Of a stretch of 64,000 nucleotides of DNA, positions 12,514 through 27,300 are shown in pieces (within the stretch, counting starts at the first letter, position 1; each line of letters begins with the position of its first letter). Below the pieces are notes generated by a model. It was not told the DNA's origin, did not search any database, and worked only from the letters and a program-made list of their open reading frames with translations. The position numbers and the translations under genes were made by a program. Origin of the DNA: Siniperca chuatsi (lineage: Eukaryota; Chordata; Actinopteri; Centrarchiformes; Sinipercidae); the NCBI RefSeq assembly GCF_020085105.1, contig NC_058059.1, positions 28,014,471 to 28,078,470 of the forward strand. Direction: 5' to 3'.

Positions 12514-15500
12514 CTGTAGAGGAAGACAAATGGAAGTCTAAATAAAACAGTAAGACTGGACACTACATATGTATCTGTGGATACTGAAACCGTCTGGGTC
12601 CATGTTTGTCTGTTTAGTCTCTCTGGGAATACCAAGGATGCGTTCAAGTGAGCCCTAAACTCTCCCGGAGTTTTCCAGGAGCCCCGTGTTGGTCAGGTGG
12701 TTACAACTCCTCCCTACTGAAGCCTCAAAGACTGCCTCACTCCTCTGTCCACTGTCTTCTGGAGGACAGCTGGCTGTACAGCAGCACTCACACACATCTC
12801 GTGTCTTTGTGTGTTTCAAAAATGTTTAGGATGCTATGTGTCTTTTTCTCCTCGTCACTTTTTAGGGTAGCTGGCAGAAAGAGCCCCGATGGTGTGGACA
12901 AAGCTCACTGGAAATACTGCGCCGTCTCAGCTACTGAGATCATGAAGCGCATCACAGGTCAACACAAGTTTAGCCTTCAGACAAACCAATATTCCCCTCC
13001 GGCTGCCGACAGAAAGGTGAGCATCAGTGTGCATAAAAATAACAAATCTAAACGTTTGGATTATTCCTGCTGTATTTCATGAAGGCAACCGGAGCTGTGG
13101 TCCGTTCCTCAGCAGGACTACGTGAAACATTCTCAACCAGCACTCAAACATTAACATTAGCACTAGTTCAAGCCTTGAATAATATGCCTGAATATTTCTA
13201 TAGGGACATAAAACATAGTCTGCCCTCATTTAAAAATATTAGGAACACCTCTCGGTACAATTCAACAGCTTCCAAAGTGAGCAAGTCCTAATAAGGTAGA
13301 TGTGTGTCTGCACGCTGCCACGGCAGTGTTGGCTGTCACTGTACCACTGTCAAACTGGGGGGGCGATGTGTCACTGGCACCTTCTGTAAAGGAAGGTGCA
13401 GTTCAGCACATAAAGGTTTCCATTTTTCCCGCAGCTGAAACTGACGGTATGCATCCTCTGCTTCGAACTGCTGCAGCTGATCTACTGAGCGGCTGAGAGT
13501 CAGGTCGCAGCTGTCGGTCCCAGCGTGTACGTCACATGTGTCCGTGCAAAAGAAGTCCTTACTTTTAAAGGGTAATCGGGAGACCAGTTTCCAATGGTGC
13601 TTTCTCCAGGGTTTGGAATCCGAGGCCAGAAATTCTCCTTGATCCTGTACGAGAGGAAACACTGAGGGTTATATATCAGCGTGCAAAGTCTTTTCATTCA
13701 CAATGTATCGGAGCAATGGGGTTACACTTTTTCTGGTTCAACCTTTCACCGCTGTCCACAGTCGCACTGTGGCTTACAGCTGGTGAATAGAGAGGGACGA
13801 GACGCAGTCAGCTGCACAAATGGGGACTCTACGTCTCTCCTCAAAGACGTTCACGGAGAGCTTCAATCCCTGCTCTGAGAGCAGAAACATGTTTAGGTGC
13901 TTAGGTGTAACTTACACATCTTTCTTGTAGATGCAGAGCAGCATGGTCATGAGAACAATGAAGAGAAAGCCGAGGCTCACTCCTACCACGATGCCCTCGA
14001 TCTCTCCTGTTGCTGAGAGAAACGCAGAGGACATTTAGAGAAGATAACATTCTACCAACAATTCAACAAGCCAAGCTAGCTGCTGAGGGAAAATATAAAG
14101 TACAATCACAGCAGCTCAGCTGTTGTTTGGTTGCCATTATGCATGGAAATGACGTGTGTGTGAACAGAGTTCCCTCATCCAAGAGCACATGAAACCAGGC
14201 ATCCACTGGATGTTTTCTATCAGTGCTTGATTTCCTAAAAGGAACGATAGGGAACATATTAAAGTGTGTTGTCAAATGCTTTTTTCCCTTTAGTACATAG
14301 TTTCTCTGGAGATGCTTGAGCACAAATCTGAAAAAATAAATCAAATCAAATCAAAACTGGACCATGTTTGAGGAAAGGAGTGGTTAAAGCAAACATACAG
14401 GAGGAAATTTACTGAGCCTGATTTTGTGTCACTGCAACTTTCAAGTTGGTGGAGTATTTACAAAGACAACGGGCGTAAATGAACTCACTCGCAGTTCATG
14501 TGCAGCCAAATATCAGTTTTGTACATGTCTGGAAAGGAACAGATCCCAAAACAAAGTGCTCCCTGCTGCTGAACTGAACAACACAGGTGGTTGAGACGGA
14601 ACATTATTTCACTGTTTCACAATCTAATATCTCTGTGGAAAGTAGAAATGGACTTTGGGACATTTTGGAAACAGCTTGAAAGGTTTCACTCACCATATTT
14701 CAGAGTGGTGAATGAGTGATTAAAGCCTTTGGCTGAGCCTCGGATGGTTGAAGCCCTGATCCAAGTGTCATACTTGGTGTTGCCTGACAATGACTTGAGA
14801 GTGTATGAGGTGGTGTTACCTGGCACTGTTACGTCTGCGAATGAGCAAAACAGAAATCAGCAAGTAAGACTGGCAGTTGGGATACTGTCAGGAAAACCAT
14901 TCCTGCAGTCCAACGCTCCACAGAGAGCTGTACATGCAGGATTCCACGCGGCAGGTACCTACCATGCACTTCAGTCCCACTTGTAAAGAATATCGTGTAG
15001 TTTGTGATGAAGCCTCGCCGCTTGGGTTGGGGAATCTCTTGCCACACCAGCTCTGCCTCGTTACGTCCTGGTTTACCTTTCAGTCGAACAGCGGGGCCCT
15101 CCAACGGAGCTGCGAGCACAACAGCAACATCATGTATGCTGATCATACAACTGTGGCTTATCTGAATTCACATATACACAGATGATTTGTAATAACATCG
15201 CTGGTGGAACTGGTTGAAATGAACTTGAAAATTGAAATGACATATGATCAAAACGTAATCAATTCTTTCATAAGGTTGTGGCCCATTATTGATTTATAAT
15301 TATTCAACAACATTCAGCGTAAGAGAGGAGGTTATTGCTGTCAGGCCTCTCGGCTGATGTGACCGATGTTGCTGTCAGATATGAACAGCTGTAGTCAATA
15401 ATGAGTTGCCCAAACTATAATTCCATTTCCATTTAAAATCGTGCTATTGCAAAAATATTACTAAATAAGGCAGGGTACACCTATCAGAGGCAAGAAGAGG

Positions 15501-18292
15501 CTGCTAGATGTGTCAGAGCGGAGGGAAGTGTGGGGCATGGGAGCAGGCACGATTAGATTCATGCTAGGAGACACTTGTGATGTGTGTCCATCGCCCTATA
15601 AATTTTAGTAAATGGACAGGCATAGCTTCACTTCGCCACATTCTTTCAGGGTGTAAAACAAGCCTGTCTCAAGGGCATAGATACACCTGGAGACATAACC
15701 AAGTGTCTAGCAGCAGCCGTGGAGAGCAAGCGCTGAGAAGTAAACTCACTGGATGCAGCTTAGATATACAGAGTTGGCTGTAGGGGTTTTGACAGTTTTG
15801 TTAACTGGCTGATGATGGCTGGCCAATCAGAGCCCCTGTGACTGCACAGTGGGCAGGTGTGGCACACCGGCCATATGTCTCCAACTTGGAAATATACGTC
15901 TTTAAACATTAAAGCAACACAGAAACCGAAAAACAATGACAAACATTTCATTGACTATAATTAACCTCTGAATTGTTTTTTGAATGAATCAGGTAGCATG
16001 CTCGAAAATGTCTAAATGAAAACAAAGAAATAAAGTAAAATAACTTTTTATTTGCATTCCCTTTTTATGAATGCATTTACTGTGCCATAATTAAATGAAA
16101 AACACGTTCAATGACAATTGTTTTTTCAACAAGTGAAGAGGCGCATTGCATCATTTCAGTGTTGTCCAGCAGAGGACAGTACAGTATATTTGGAGATGGA
16201 GATGTTCAAGCCCGAATGAAAAGCAACCTACTGTCATATCATCATCGTCGTAGACACAAGCTGATGGCAGCCATGACAGACAGGCTTTCACATTAAACCA
16301 AGAATTCAGTCAGTCAATCACTAAATGTACAGTCAGCTCCGCCCCCAGACTGTGATTGGACGGTTGATTGTTTTAAGCTCCCCTGCACCTCTTCATGAAA
16401 ACTAATGACAGCGCTTTGCATTTTGTCTAAGCAGGTTTAAGCTGGACAACAGTGAAATTATGCAACACAAATCCTTGTTTTCTGCGCTGTGTTTTGATTT
16501 TGGTGTGGCATGGAAAATTCTTATCACAATGAAAAACAATTCATTCAGTTATAAATGTCATTTAACGTATGTTTTTCATTTAAATATGACACGGTGAATG
16601 CAAACATAAAAAGGATATACATATAACAATGTGTGTTGTATTTCACAGGTTTGATTTGTTTTCATTTAGGAATTTCAAATCTTCCCTAGACTCCACAGTT
16701 ACCAACTTCAAAAATGTGAAAAGATGCTGATTTTCTCAGTCTCATACTATTAAATAAATGGAACATCTGATCAGATTTTATGTCTGTCGAAAGTGACTTT
16801 AAACGAAGCAATTTAATATGCCTTACAGAGACGTGGCTCAAAGATGAGACTGCAGTCACGCTTCCTGGACACACAAGCGCAAGTCAATCGGTGAGGGCAT
16901 GTATACATTTGTTGACAGGAATTGGGCAACTCAACTGCACATCCACGATAAGTATGCACACCTGTTTATGAAGTGCTCTCGGCTTCATCCAGACTCTTTT
17001 ATCTGCCAATAAAGATGTCTATTCTATTCTAGTCTTTTCCAGGTATCAGAAACTCGGGCTTGCAGGCCAGAAGACGCTGTTGCTCAGTTTACAGTAAACA
17101 GGGTCCGCTGGTGGCAAGGACAGTTTTACATAGACTTCTTAAAACAATGTGAAGACACACATGGAAAGAAAGAGCTGCTGATTATGGTGCAGAGTCTCTC
17201 AGCCACTACAAAAGAATGAATGTTTGTGTCTGCAATTAGTATCTATATAATCCAATTCTGACTAGCTTTTAATATTTACAATAAATACAACACTTTACTT
17301 CTTACAATGAGTCACTGATAAGTATGTTATCTTACCTCCTTGCTCCAGAAAGGCTTGTTTACTTGCCGACTTCCCAGTCCCCCCATAGTATATTGGATAC
17401 ACAGATACGTTGTAGCAAACAAACTTCTCCAGGTTGCCTAGATTTGACATTGAGATCAAGAGTTAAATTAAATGTTAGTTTGGTGTATTTAGAGTAAATA
17501 CTCCACCCAAATCTAGCTTTGGAGTATGACACACCCTGTAGGCTTGAACAGCCACCTGGCTGTTATAAGTTAGTAGTTAGCTCTCTCATGGAGAACAGCT
17601 GAAGTTTTCACAGTGGACAAAAAGATCTAGGGCTGCCTCCTACGGCAGCGTATTGCTGCCACCGCGACACAAAAGATTTCCTCAGTTTCTTGTTAAAACG
17701 AGATATTTTTGTCACTATTTTCCCGTTATTACTAGATATCAAATCATTCTATTTTAACAAGAAACGTCTCTTGTTATAACCACATAAAGTCATCTTAGTG
17801 GGCATTGGGTTGCCCGTTAATTATAAATTATGAATATGTAATTAACCTTTTAACAAACCAAAGTGCTGTTTTGGAAATCCGAATGTATCTTAGATACATG
17901 CCTCTGAATGATTTCCATACATTATGAAAATCTATTATCTATATATCTATCTTCTTGAAACTTGAGTTATGTAGTATGAATTCATCAAGTTACACTATTA
18001 TGAGGTAATGCAGAGCTGACTTTTCTAATCAACCATTACCATGATAAAAATAAACGCAGACTTGATGTTGATGGATCACACCACATCAGCAGGTTTCTGT
18101 GTTAACTTTCACACTGTACAGAAAATACACAGCAAAACAAAGTATCCATGATTTTTAATTAAGGAGGTAAAACCTGCGCGCGCACACACAAGTGTGGTCC
18201 TCAAAGCTGCAGTTAACTGCATTACCACTAGGGTGTGCTGTACCATCACTGCAATGAAAAACATTCACAGCCCAAACCACATCAGCCAGCTC

Positions 18293-18382
<90 letters not shown>

Positions 18383-21300
18383 CAGGTGGTGTGACTACTG
18401 CAATATAACACCCATTATATATTACAGGTGTACTGTTGTATTTGCTGCCATTTCATGAGTTTTATGTAGCTCCTGTACAAGTCCTCTTGACTGTGTAGAT
18501 TCACTCAGTGCTCTAATGTTACTCCCTGTCAGATGCTGTCATTTTGTGGCTTCCTTATGCAGGTTTTCTTATCATACTCATTTCTTACTTTTTGTTTGGT
18601 TATGTTTTTATTAGTTATATTCATTTTTAATCTGTTGTTTGATTAGAAGACGTGTAGCAACACAACAGTGGTACAACAGCCTGGTAGAAGCCCATTAATG
18701 AAAAAATAAACTCATTACGTACATTGTATCGTAGCTCAGTCATTGGTGTGAGTCATCACTCACTGTTACTTCCTCTAGAAAACACTTGATTCAGGGCGGC
18801 TAGTTATTACTAAGTGGTGACACTCTCTTCTCGTTCTTCCACTAAGTATGTGATATGGTACACTCAGCCATGTCCTGCTGTGTTATGGGAAGCATGAGGA
18901 AGAAGCAGGGTGTTCAGCCATATTCTGGTGAGTTTCTACGAATGACTGAAATCCATGATAACCTGTTATTATTGGAATCTATTGTAACTATGTACAACCA
19001 TGCTGACCACAGTCTGCTCTCCATGATGGATCAAACTACACAACACTTACAGCCACAACTACAGGGGCCGAGTGGTTCATTCTGTGAAATATCCCTTTAA
19101 CGGCATGTTGACCTCATGTCACAAACCCCATTCGAATACTTTTGTTCCCTAATTCTTTAGAAGAAAGAGATTACCTTTAATGGCGGTGTAATTGGTGCTT
19201 CTGTTTTCCCTCTGCCAGTCTATCTCATTACCAGTGACCCACTCCACCACATACTCTGACACAGCTGGATTCTTGGGGGGTTTCCATTTCAGCCACAGCT
19301 GGCCCCCATAGGACCACACCTTCAGCTCTTCCACTGGGGGGAGCTCTGTAACACACACAAATACACTTGATATCACATTATTGATGGCATGCTGCTTAAA
19401 GTCTTCTCATTGTTTTTCTCACCAGTCTAAACTTGATTTAGACCCGAGTTGAGTTACTGAGAATTTGTATCTGCCACTTAGTTGGGTCAAAGATGTCACA
19501 CATGATGTCATTTAGGGGTGGGCGATATGGCCAAAATCTTCTATCACGGTATATGTCATTTTATATCACGGTAACTGTACATATCACGATACAGTAATTG
19601 TTCTGCAAATTCAATCAAGAAATGGTTTTAAATAACCGTACTGTACTTTATCACATTTGAATATTTTCTTCTTTTATTTGGAACTTCCATACAAACAAAA
19701 ACAACTCCTCCTGCTCTGCATTTACAATTTCACTCTCCTCCTCCATGTTTTCTTGTCACTTTCTTCTTCTGCTGCTGCTGTTGGCAAACCAGCTTAGAGG
19801 TGCATTACCGTCACCAACTGTCGCTCTCACGTTACGTGGAAAGTAGTCCTGCTGCCCAAATCACGTTACCTCGAGAGGCAGCTGGATTCGCGAGATCTGT
19901 ACTCATTTCTACCGTCGCATGGTATATACTGTCATATCGCCCAACCATAATGTCACTGTGATGGGTTGGAAATTAGTGGTTGCCATGGGAAAATATTAAA
20001 ACCCAGTGGCTATGTAAGGTGCACGTAATTTGTGGTAAACAGGTAACATGAACACTGGTATGATCCTTTAAAAAGACCTTTCTCACAGCAGACATTAGAC
20101 CTTTCTTGATACAGTGTCCTCCAACTTCCAACTGGCGCCCTTAGGGTTTCAAACTTGGTAAGTCCAAACTCCTCTCAATAAAAGAGCGCAGTACGTCAAC
20201 ATCAGCAGCTCAGCTGGACTCTGGTGATTGCTTTGCATCTGCATTTTTGTCTGCAAAACCTGTCTGCACATCACTGTTTGCAGCCCTCCCAAGTTATCAG
20301 TGCAGTTAGCAGTGACAAGGACTGCAGTGCAAAGGGAAGTGAGCATTCAGAACACAACTGTTAGCTGTGTTGCACAACAGCATGTGTGTATCATACTGTA
20401 TTACACATGAAATTTGGATGCGCATGTCAATTGAACTACATAGTTGGGCGATCTGATGGCCGCATTTCTCAGTTCACGTCCAGCTGGGAGCCTTTGTTGT
20501 AGGTCATTCCCCATCTCGCTCTCTCTCCTCTCATTTCCTGTCACCTAAAAATCCTTAAAAAAGTTAAAATAATAGGACTACATAGTGCAGTTTGAAGGAT
20601 AAATGGATTCAAGAGTCTTTTTGTCAAACGGTGGGGTATGTATTTCTGGAGAAATCCTATACCATGACAAATACCATGATACAGAGTGAACACCGACACA
20701 GCAAGTAATATAACTAACGTTAGCTTGGTTGTGGGTTAGAAAACTGTTGCTACAGTTGCTGCTGCGAAGCTAACAGCCAGAGAGGACGAGACGGTTTCCC
20801 AGAGCCAGCACAGCCGCTCCAGACAGCGATGCTCACAACTCTCCTGCTGCTACAGCTAACATCACAACAACAGCACAGCTTGGCAAACTAGAAAGTCAGC
20901 AGAATGTCCGTGGGCAAGTCATTTAACGTCACTGACACACAGATCATGGCTGGAATAGTGTTGTGTGGCTCGGTCCGAGCCTCTCTGTGTGTTTCCCATT
21001 CACAGAGCAAGGGCTGAGTACACACACCGGAGGGTTTTTTAGAATCACATACCCCACCTTTAAATATGATTTCTCACCTGCTACACTACTGTATGTCTTC
21101 TCCTCACCAGGATTTGTTTATTTTATGTCTATACTGCTGGGACTGTGGCTTCTTGAGGTCCAGATATTGCTACATCTTTAACATCATTAACATTCTCCTC
21201 TTCCATTGACAAGTCCACAGAAAGAGACGTGCCATCATTACATGAAGTCCTTACAGTAGCTGGGGAGAGCCAGCAATGACTAGTGCTAGATATGACATAT

Positions 21301-24300
21301 GGCCTCCCTGCTGGTGTTTGAGTCTACAATTAAAATAATAAATGCAGCTGTTTAGATAATACATTGCAGGTGTGCCTTTAGAGTGTGGCCTGCAGCTCAG
21401 AGTCACCATGAACACCTACCATGTGCTTTTTCAGGGATGACTAACGATGCATTCGGAGATTTCCCCACAGAATTGAAGGCGATGACGTGCACTTCGACAG
21501 ATTTCTTGTCAGCCAGGTGAATCTGTTTAAGAAGAGTGATCTTCCGCTGGCTAGAGCTGCTGTCGGCCTCAGACCTGTTGACTTGGATACTCTCCCAACT
21601 TCCATTCTTGACCTTTTGGTCTTGAATCGCTATGTCGAATCTTATTATCCTCCCGTTGGCAAACACAGGATCCTGGCAGGGCAAAGTCACACACTGTATG
21701 TTACCTTTCAGCATCAACTCAAGAAGTATAACATTACCAAGTGTTGTACAGAAAAACAACTGAGTGGACGGCAAAGGTGAGAAAATACATCAGTTATTTT
21801 TGGACCAACAACCACAAAGTGCATTGACTGAACATGCATCTCCACAGTCCCGTCATCACAGTGGGGTTTCCAGGTATATGTAGTGTCACAACTGACAAAA
21901 GCCAGGTGTTTGCTGGATGTACAGGTGACGTTTTAGTTAGAAAGATATAATAATAAAAAATAAGAAAGCTACGGCATTATTGGTAGGTGGGTTGTTTTGC
22001 CACTTGTGATGGATCAAGCAAAGCCTAGTTTCCCCCTGCTTACAGTCTAATCGGGTCCAGGACCTACTCAGGGTTCATACACATTTTGGCCAGTTACTTT
22101 TATATGACTTTAAACCATTTTTCATGACCAAACATTCTGTGATTTCTGTTTCTGTTTCTCTTATTTATTTTTTAATTATCAGTGGAAGTGTATTATAATG
22201 ATATGATCTAATGATACACACACACGCACTTTCAAAAAGTTTCCAGGTGAAGGGAAAAAAGAAAGTGCACGCACGACAAAGAGAGAGCGATACGGTGGTG
22301 TGAAAAAGTGTTTGCCCCCTTTTTGCAATCAAGTGTTTGCGTTAACTTGAGTCTAACAATGAGTCTTTTACAGCGAAAACTTTCTGGCAAAAATGAGACG
22401 AGCCTTGATGTTCTTTTTGCTCAGCAGTGGTTTTCGTCTTGGAGCTCTGCCATGCAGACCATTTTTGCCCAGTCTCTTTCTTATGGTGGAGTCATGAACA
22501 CTGACCTTAACTGAGGCAAGTGAGGCCTGCAGTTCTTTGGATGTTGTTGTGGGTGTCTCTGAATGGCTGATGAAGAACAAAATGAAGACTTTGGAGTGGC
22601 CTAGTCAAAGTCCTGACCTGAATCCTATTGAGATGCTGTGGCCTGACCTTAAAAAGGCAGTTCATGCTCGAAAACCCTCCAATGTGGCTGAATTACAACA
22701 ATTCTGCAAAGATGAGTGGGCCAAAACTCCTCCACAGCGCTGTAAAAGACTCACTGCAAGTTTTCGCAAACGCTTGATTGCAGTTGTTGCTGCTAAGGGT
22801 GGCCCAACCAGTTATTAGGTTTAGGGGGCAATCACTATTTCACACAGGGCCATGTAGGTTTGGATTTTGTTTTCCCTTAATAATAACAACCTTCATTTAA
22901 AAACTGCCTTTTGTGTTTATTTGTGTTATCTTTGACTAATATTTAAATTTGTTTGATGATCTGAAACATTTAAGTGTAACAAAAATGCAAAACAATAAGA
23001 AATCAGGAAGGGGTCAAACACTTTTGCACACCACTGTAGATACATTTTATAATGCATAACTGAAGCACACTGAAGATTCACTACTTCTGAAAGTCTTCCA
23101 GTGGACAGTTGGCCCGCGGGGTAAACATGTTAAATCTACAGCAAGGCCTCTAAAAGTGCTGTCTCCCATGGTCCAAACGATAAATATTTTTCCACACAAT
23201 CCATATTTTGCGTGGTCTTTTCAAAGCTATGGTATGTGTCAACCATGCATAGCCTGCGATGTAGAATGGATCACTCAACTCACTCCACACAAGACTACTG
23301 TGGCCTAGTACACTTGCGATCATACCTGAGTGATCGTTTGTCTGCTCTAGCATTCCGTGATTGAAAAAAAACAAAAACACGCCCGTAAAACTCAATTTTC
23401 CAGGTTTTTCGTGAGTGTACGAACCCTGCCTACTGCATCTCTGTACTGAACGCCCAAAGATGAAACTGACAGTGGACATGAGCTCATCATTTAATGCACA
23501 TTTCCAAAAACTGAAATTCTGAAGCCCAAAATTAGGAGTATAGCATTTTAAGAGTTAAGAGCATGTTTAACGTTTTGCACTTTCAAACTCAGTTGTGAAA
23601 ATTGTACAAAAAGTACAATATCAAACATCTTCTACTTTAGTGAATTCAAAGACTGTGATGTAACTTTTACTGAATACTGGAGCGAATCTTTTTTCACCAC
23701 GCAGTTAGATAAAACATTAGATTCTACACACTTTCCAAGCAAGAAGGACTGATTTTCTCACATTTTTGGTGTTTTATGTTTTCCAATGCAAACAGTAATA
23801 TTAGTGTTATTCGGTGTAATTGTTTTTTATGTTAAATTGAATGTGATGTGGGAATTTACCTTACAAATGAACTTCACTTGTCGTTCATTTAAGCCCTCAA
23901 CGTCAGCAATGCTTTTCCATAAATCCGGCTTACTTGATGGTCCTAGGCCAAAGAAAAAGGAAAACAAACAAAATCTTTTAGTTTACTGAAAGAACAAAAA
24001 GGAAAATCACCACACAATATCTTACAAATCTACAACTCAACATTAAAGTGGGCAGATTCACAGGTCACAAGTCTTTTCACCACTGTAAATTTGCATTTTA
24101 AATATTTTTGTCGTTGTACTGGGGAGTGATCAATGAGGCTGTACGAAAATGTTTGCAAGTTTGGTTAGCTGGCCTGCACACACTGTGGCAGTCAAGCCAA
24201 ATGTGGTGCTTTCTTTCAACAGTGCATCTTTAGATACTCAGTCAGTGCTTTAAGTACATTTTTTCACAATTGCGAATGACTTCTGGATGAGAGCCGAAAC

Positions 24301-27300
24301 ATCTTGATTCTGAAAACAGTGTCCAGATGACTACGACTGAAAACCTTTTCTACATTAATAAGTAATAAAAATCAATGAATCTGAAGTCTGTCTTTGAACA
24401 CTATGTTGTATTTGGTGGTCAAATACTTTCACTTTGTGAAAGTAGTCTGAAGCGGCAGCCATAAAACTCACGGGCCTCTGGTGTTCTCTCGGTAGCGTTG
24501 GTACTCCAGTTGCTCCAGTAACCGTAGCCCTCTCTCTCATTTTTGCAGCACACCTGAATGACATAAACTGTGTCTGGCTGAAGGTTCTGTAGTCTGAAGG
24601 ACTGTATGTCCTTGGCAGTATCCACAAGAGGTACCTTAAGGACATTAAACACATCTCTCATTGATTTTGTCAACTAATAATTAGAAAAGACAAACAGCAG
24701 ACTGGTTGACCAGAAATCCACAAATACAAAACAACACAAAAACATGTACCTGACTAAAGGAGAAAAGACACACATATAAAGATGAACACTGACATTAAGG
24801 TTATAATCCTAAAAATTCCAGTCCTGGTTGATGTGGTGACATCTATGGTTACAGGTGGTAATAATACAGGTACATATTTAGTTGTAAACGACATGTATCA
24901 ACCACTGGAGGCAGCCCACGCACCACCTTGAGCAGCTACTCTGTCAGGAATACAGCAGAGGAAGTAATGTTAGTACGTGTGTACTTGAGCTAAATTCTCA
25001 AAGCATCTTAGTTTAGAGTGTTAGCATGCTAACATTTGCTAATTAGGCTGATGGGTTAGGGGTCATTAGTTCTGCAGGTATTTGGTCATAAACAAAGTAT
25101 TGGACAATTTCAAATGTTGACCTGATGATGGCGCTAGATGAGAAGTCAGAGGATGACCAAAGTTATTACGATTCATCCTGAAGGGAACATGAGTGTGGGA
25201 ACCAAATTTCATGGCAATCTAATGCAGTTCCATCTAATAGTTATGCTTCACTCTGCTGTTGAGTTTTTCAAATGGATTTTTTTGGTGCACCACAAGCCGA
25301 GTCCCATTATATTCAAAAAAAAGGCAGACATCTCTACGGCTGATATCTCCAAAACCCGGCAACTCGCACAGAAACAATCCAGATGGATAAATGGCACTAC
25401 AGGTAAGACAAAAAGAGTACGGTCTAGACCTGCTCTATAGGAAAAGTGCAATGAGATAACTTCTGTTATGAACTGGTGCTATATAAATAAAACTGAACTG
25501 AATTATAATTTTAAGTCTTCAGTGTTTAGTACACTGGCATTTATACTGCAATATTTAGTTGTTTTTGTGAGTCCAGTTTTCATTGATCAAACTGTTTATC
25601 ACGTTAATCAAATGATTCACAGTTTTTAATACAATTTCTGTTCAACTGATTGTGTTAATTCATAAAAACATGTCTTGATGAAAACTGTTCATATAAAAAA
25701 GGTATATAATAATAATAATAATCACAGGGCAGACATTTCCCACAGCCAACATTTTCACTTTTCAAAGTTGGCAGGCTTTTACAGATATATAGAATATTAT
25801 ATTAAACATTATTAATGGCCATATATAAATCTAGATGTTTCAGTGCCTGGGCCGTGATATTGTGCATCCTGTCTCCCTGACAAAACTGGGACACCTAAAG
25901 GGAACAGGCAGCCGTAATATCATTAGTTCCACCTCTGCTTTTCCTGTTATGAAGAAAGTGCCCACTATGAGAAATGAGTGTTAGAATGAGACACAAACAT
26001 ACTTACATGAGTCCAACTTTGAGATCCATTTGGGCAGAATCTGATTTGATATGTTAATATCATATATACTTTAGCAATGGGATGAGTCCAGATTATGAGA
26101 AGGGAGGTGGGAAAACTCTTCTCTGAAATGACTTTGACGTCTGATGGAGGGTTTGTTTTCACTGCAACAAAAGACAAAAGCTGTCAAGAACACGCCATCA
26201 TGATCATCATCATCATCATCAATGATGATTGATGGCGATCATCAATCATCATTACTGCATTAATACACTGGAGTCACATTTCAGCAGAGCCAGCATTGTG
26301 ACTAAGGTGAAAACATGTTTTAGACCAGACTAGACACAGAGATGGCAGTACTGTGCAAACTTTACTCATACAATTCTACAACATTTAACTTACCAAACCA
26401 GCCGGCATATTCTTTCAGATGCTCAGACTCTACTTTTCCCAGTTTGTTGTGTGCCTCCACCCAGATGTCCAGTGTCATATGAAAGGGGAAAGTTTCCACA
26501 TACACATGGGCACTGTTTTTACGTGTTGACACGTTGAAGGTCTGTTGAGTGCTGTTGACAAAAGATTTTAATACCATTTAGAGGAACTCAACAGCAAGGC
26601 CTACACAACCATACATACACCTGGAATTCTTCCAATTTAAACAATTGGACTTTCACTTTTCACGTTACTTTGTTTTATTTTTTCATATATTCCAACTCTC
26701 CAGCCCTCTCACTATGCTCACAAAATTATATTCAATCCAGTGCTTTGACCTTGGGCAGGGCATGAATAACACATAAATATGAGCCCCTCTCAAACATGGA
26801 ATCTGTACCACTGCTAGCTTCAACTGTCTGTTAATGAAGAGCTAAAGTGAAGACTGAGAGGAGTGGTGCCGTTCTCTCACAGGCTGCAGCAGTGACTGAC
26901 TGTAAAACTTACCTTGCAGGTGAATGATTATCTCTGTGGCTTGATTGATAACTATTGTCAGAGTTTGATTTATTAGATATGACATATACTATGCTGATGC
27001 CTGTGAGTTTGACTATGTCCGAGTTAAAAAAAAAAAAAAAGAACATTCAGTTATGTTTCTTAATTACTACATTTGTTCATATGCCATGTGCATGTTTGTC
27101 AGAATTAAAGTTGCCATTTTATTTAGGAAACAAAATCCTCAAAAAAACAACAACACAAAGCTGGAGCACTCTGGTGGCCTACGGGTTTGACATGGCTTTC
27201 ACAACAAAAGTTTGATGTTGCACAAAGTAACTACACTCTCTTACTTGTGTTGAGGGACTTGAGTAGAAATCTTGTGGTAGAAAATATCAGAGAGGACGAG

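Noticed and set aside
18155..18376. Open frame rich in Cys-Val repeats
   Set aside because: Translation of the (CA)n microsatellite.
19515..19946. Target-site duplication for the GGGCGATATG element
   Set aside because: ATGTCA occurs on both sides but not directly at the element ends, so I do not claim it.
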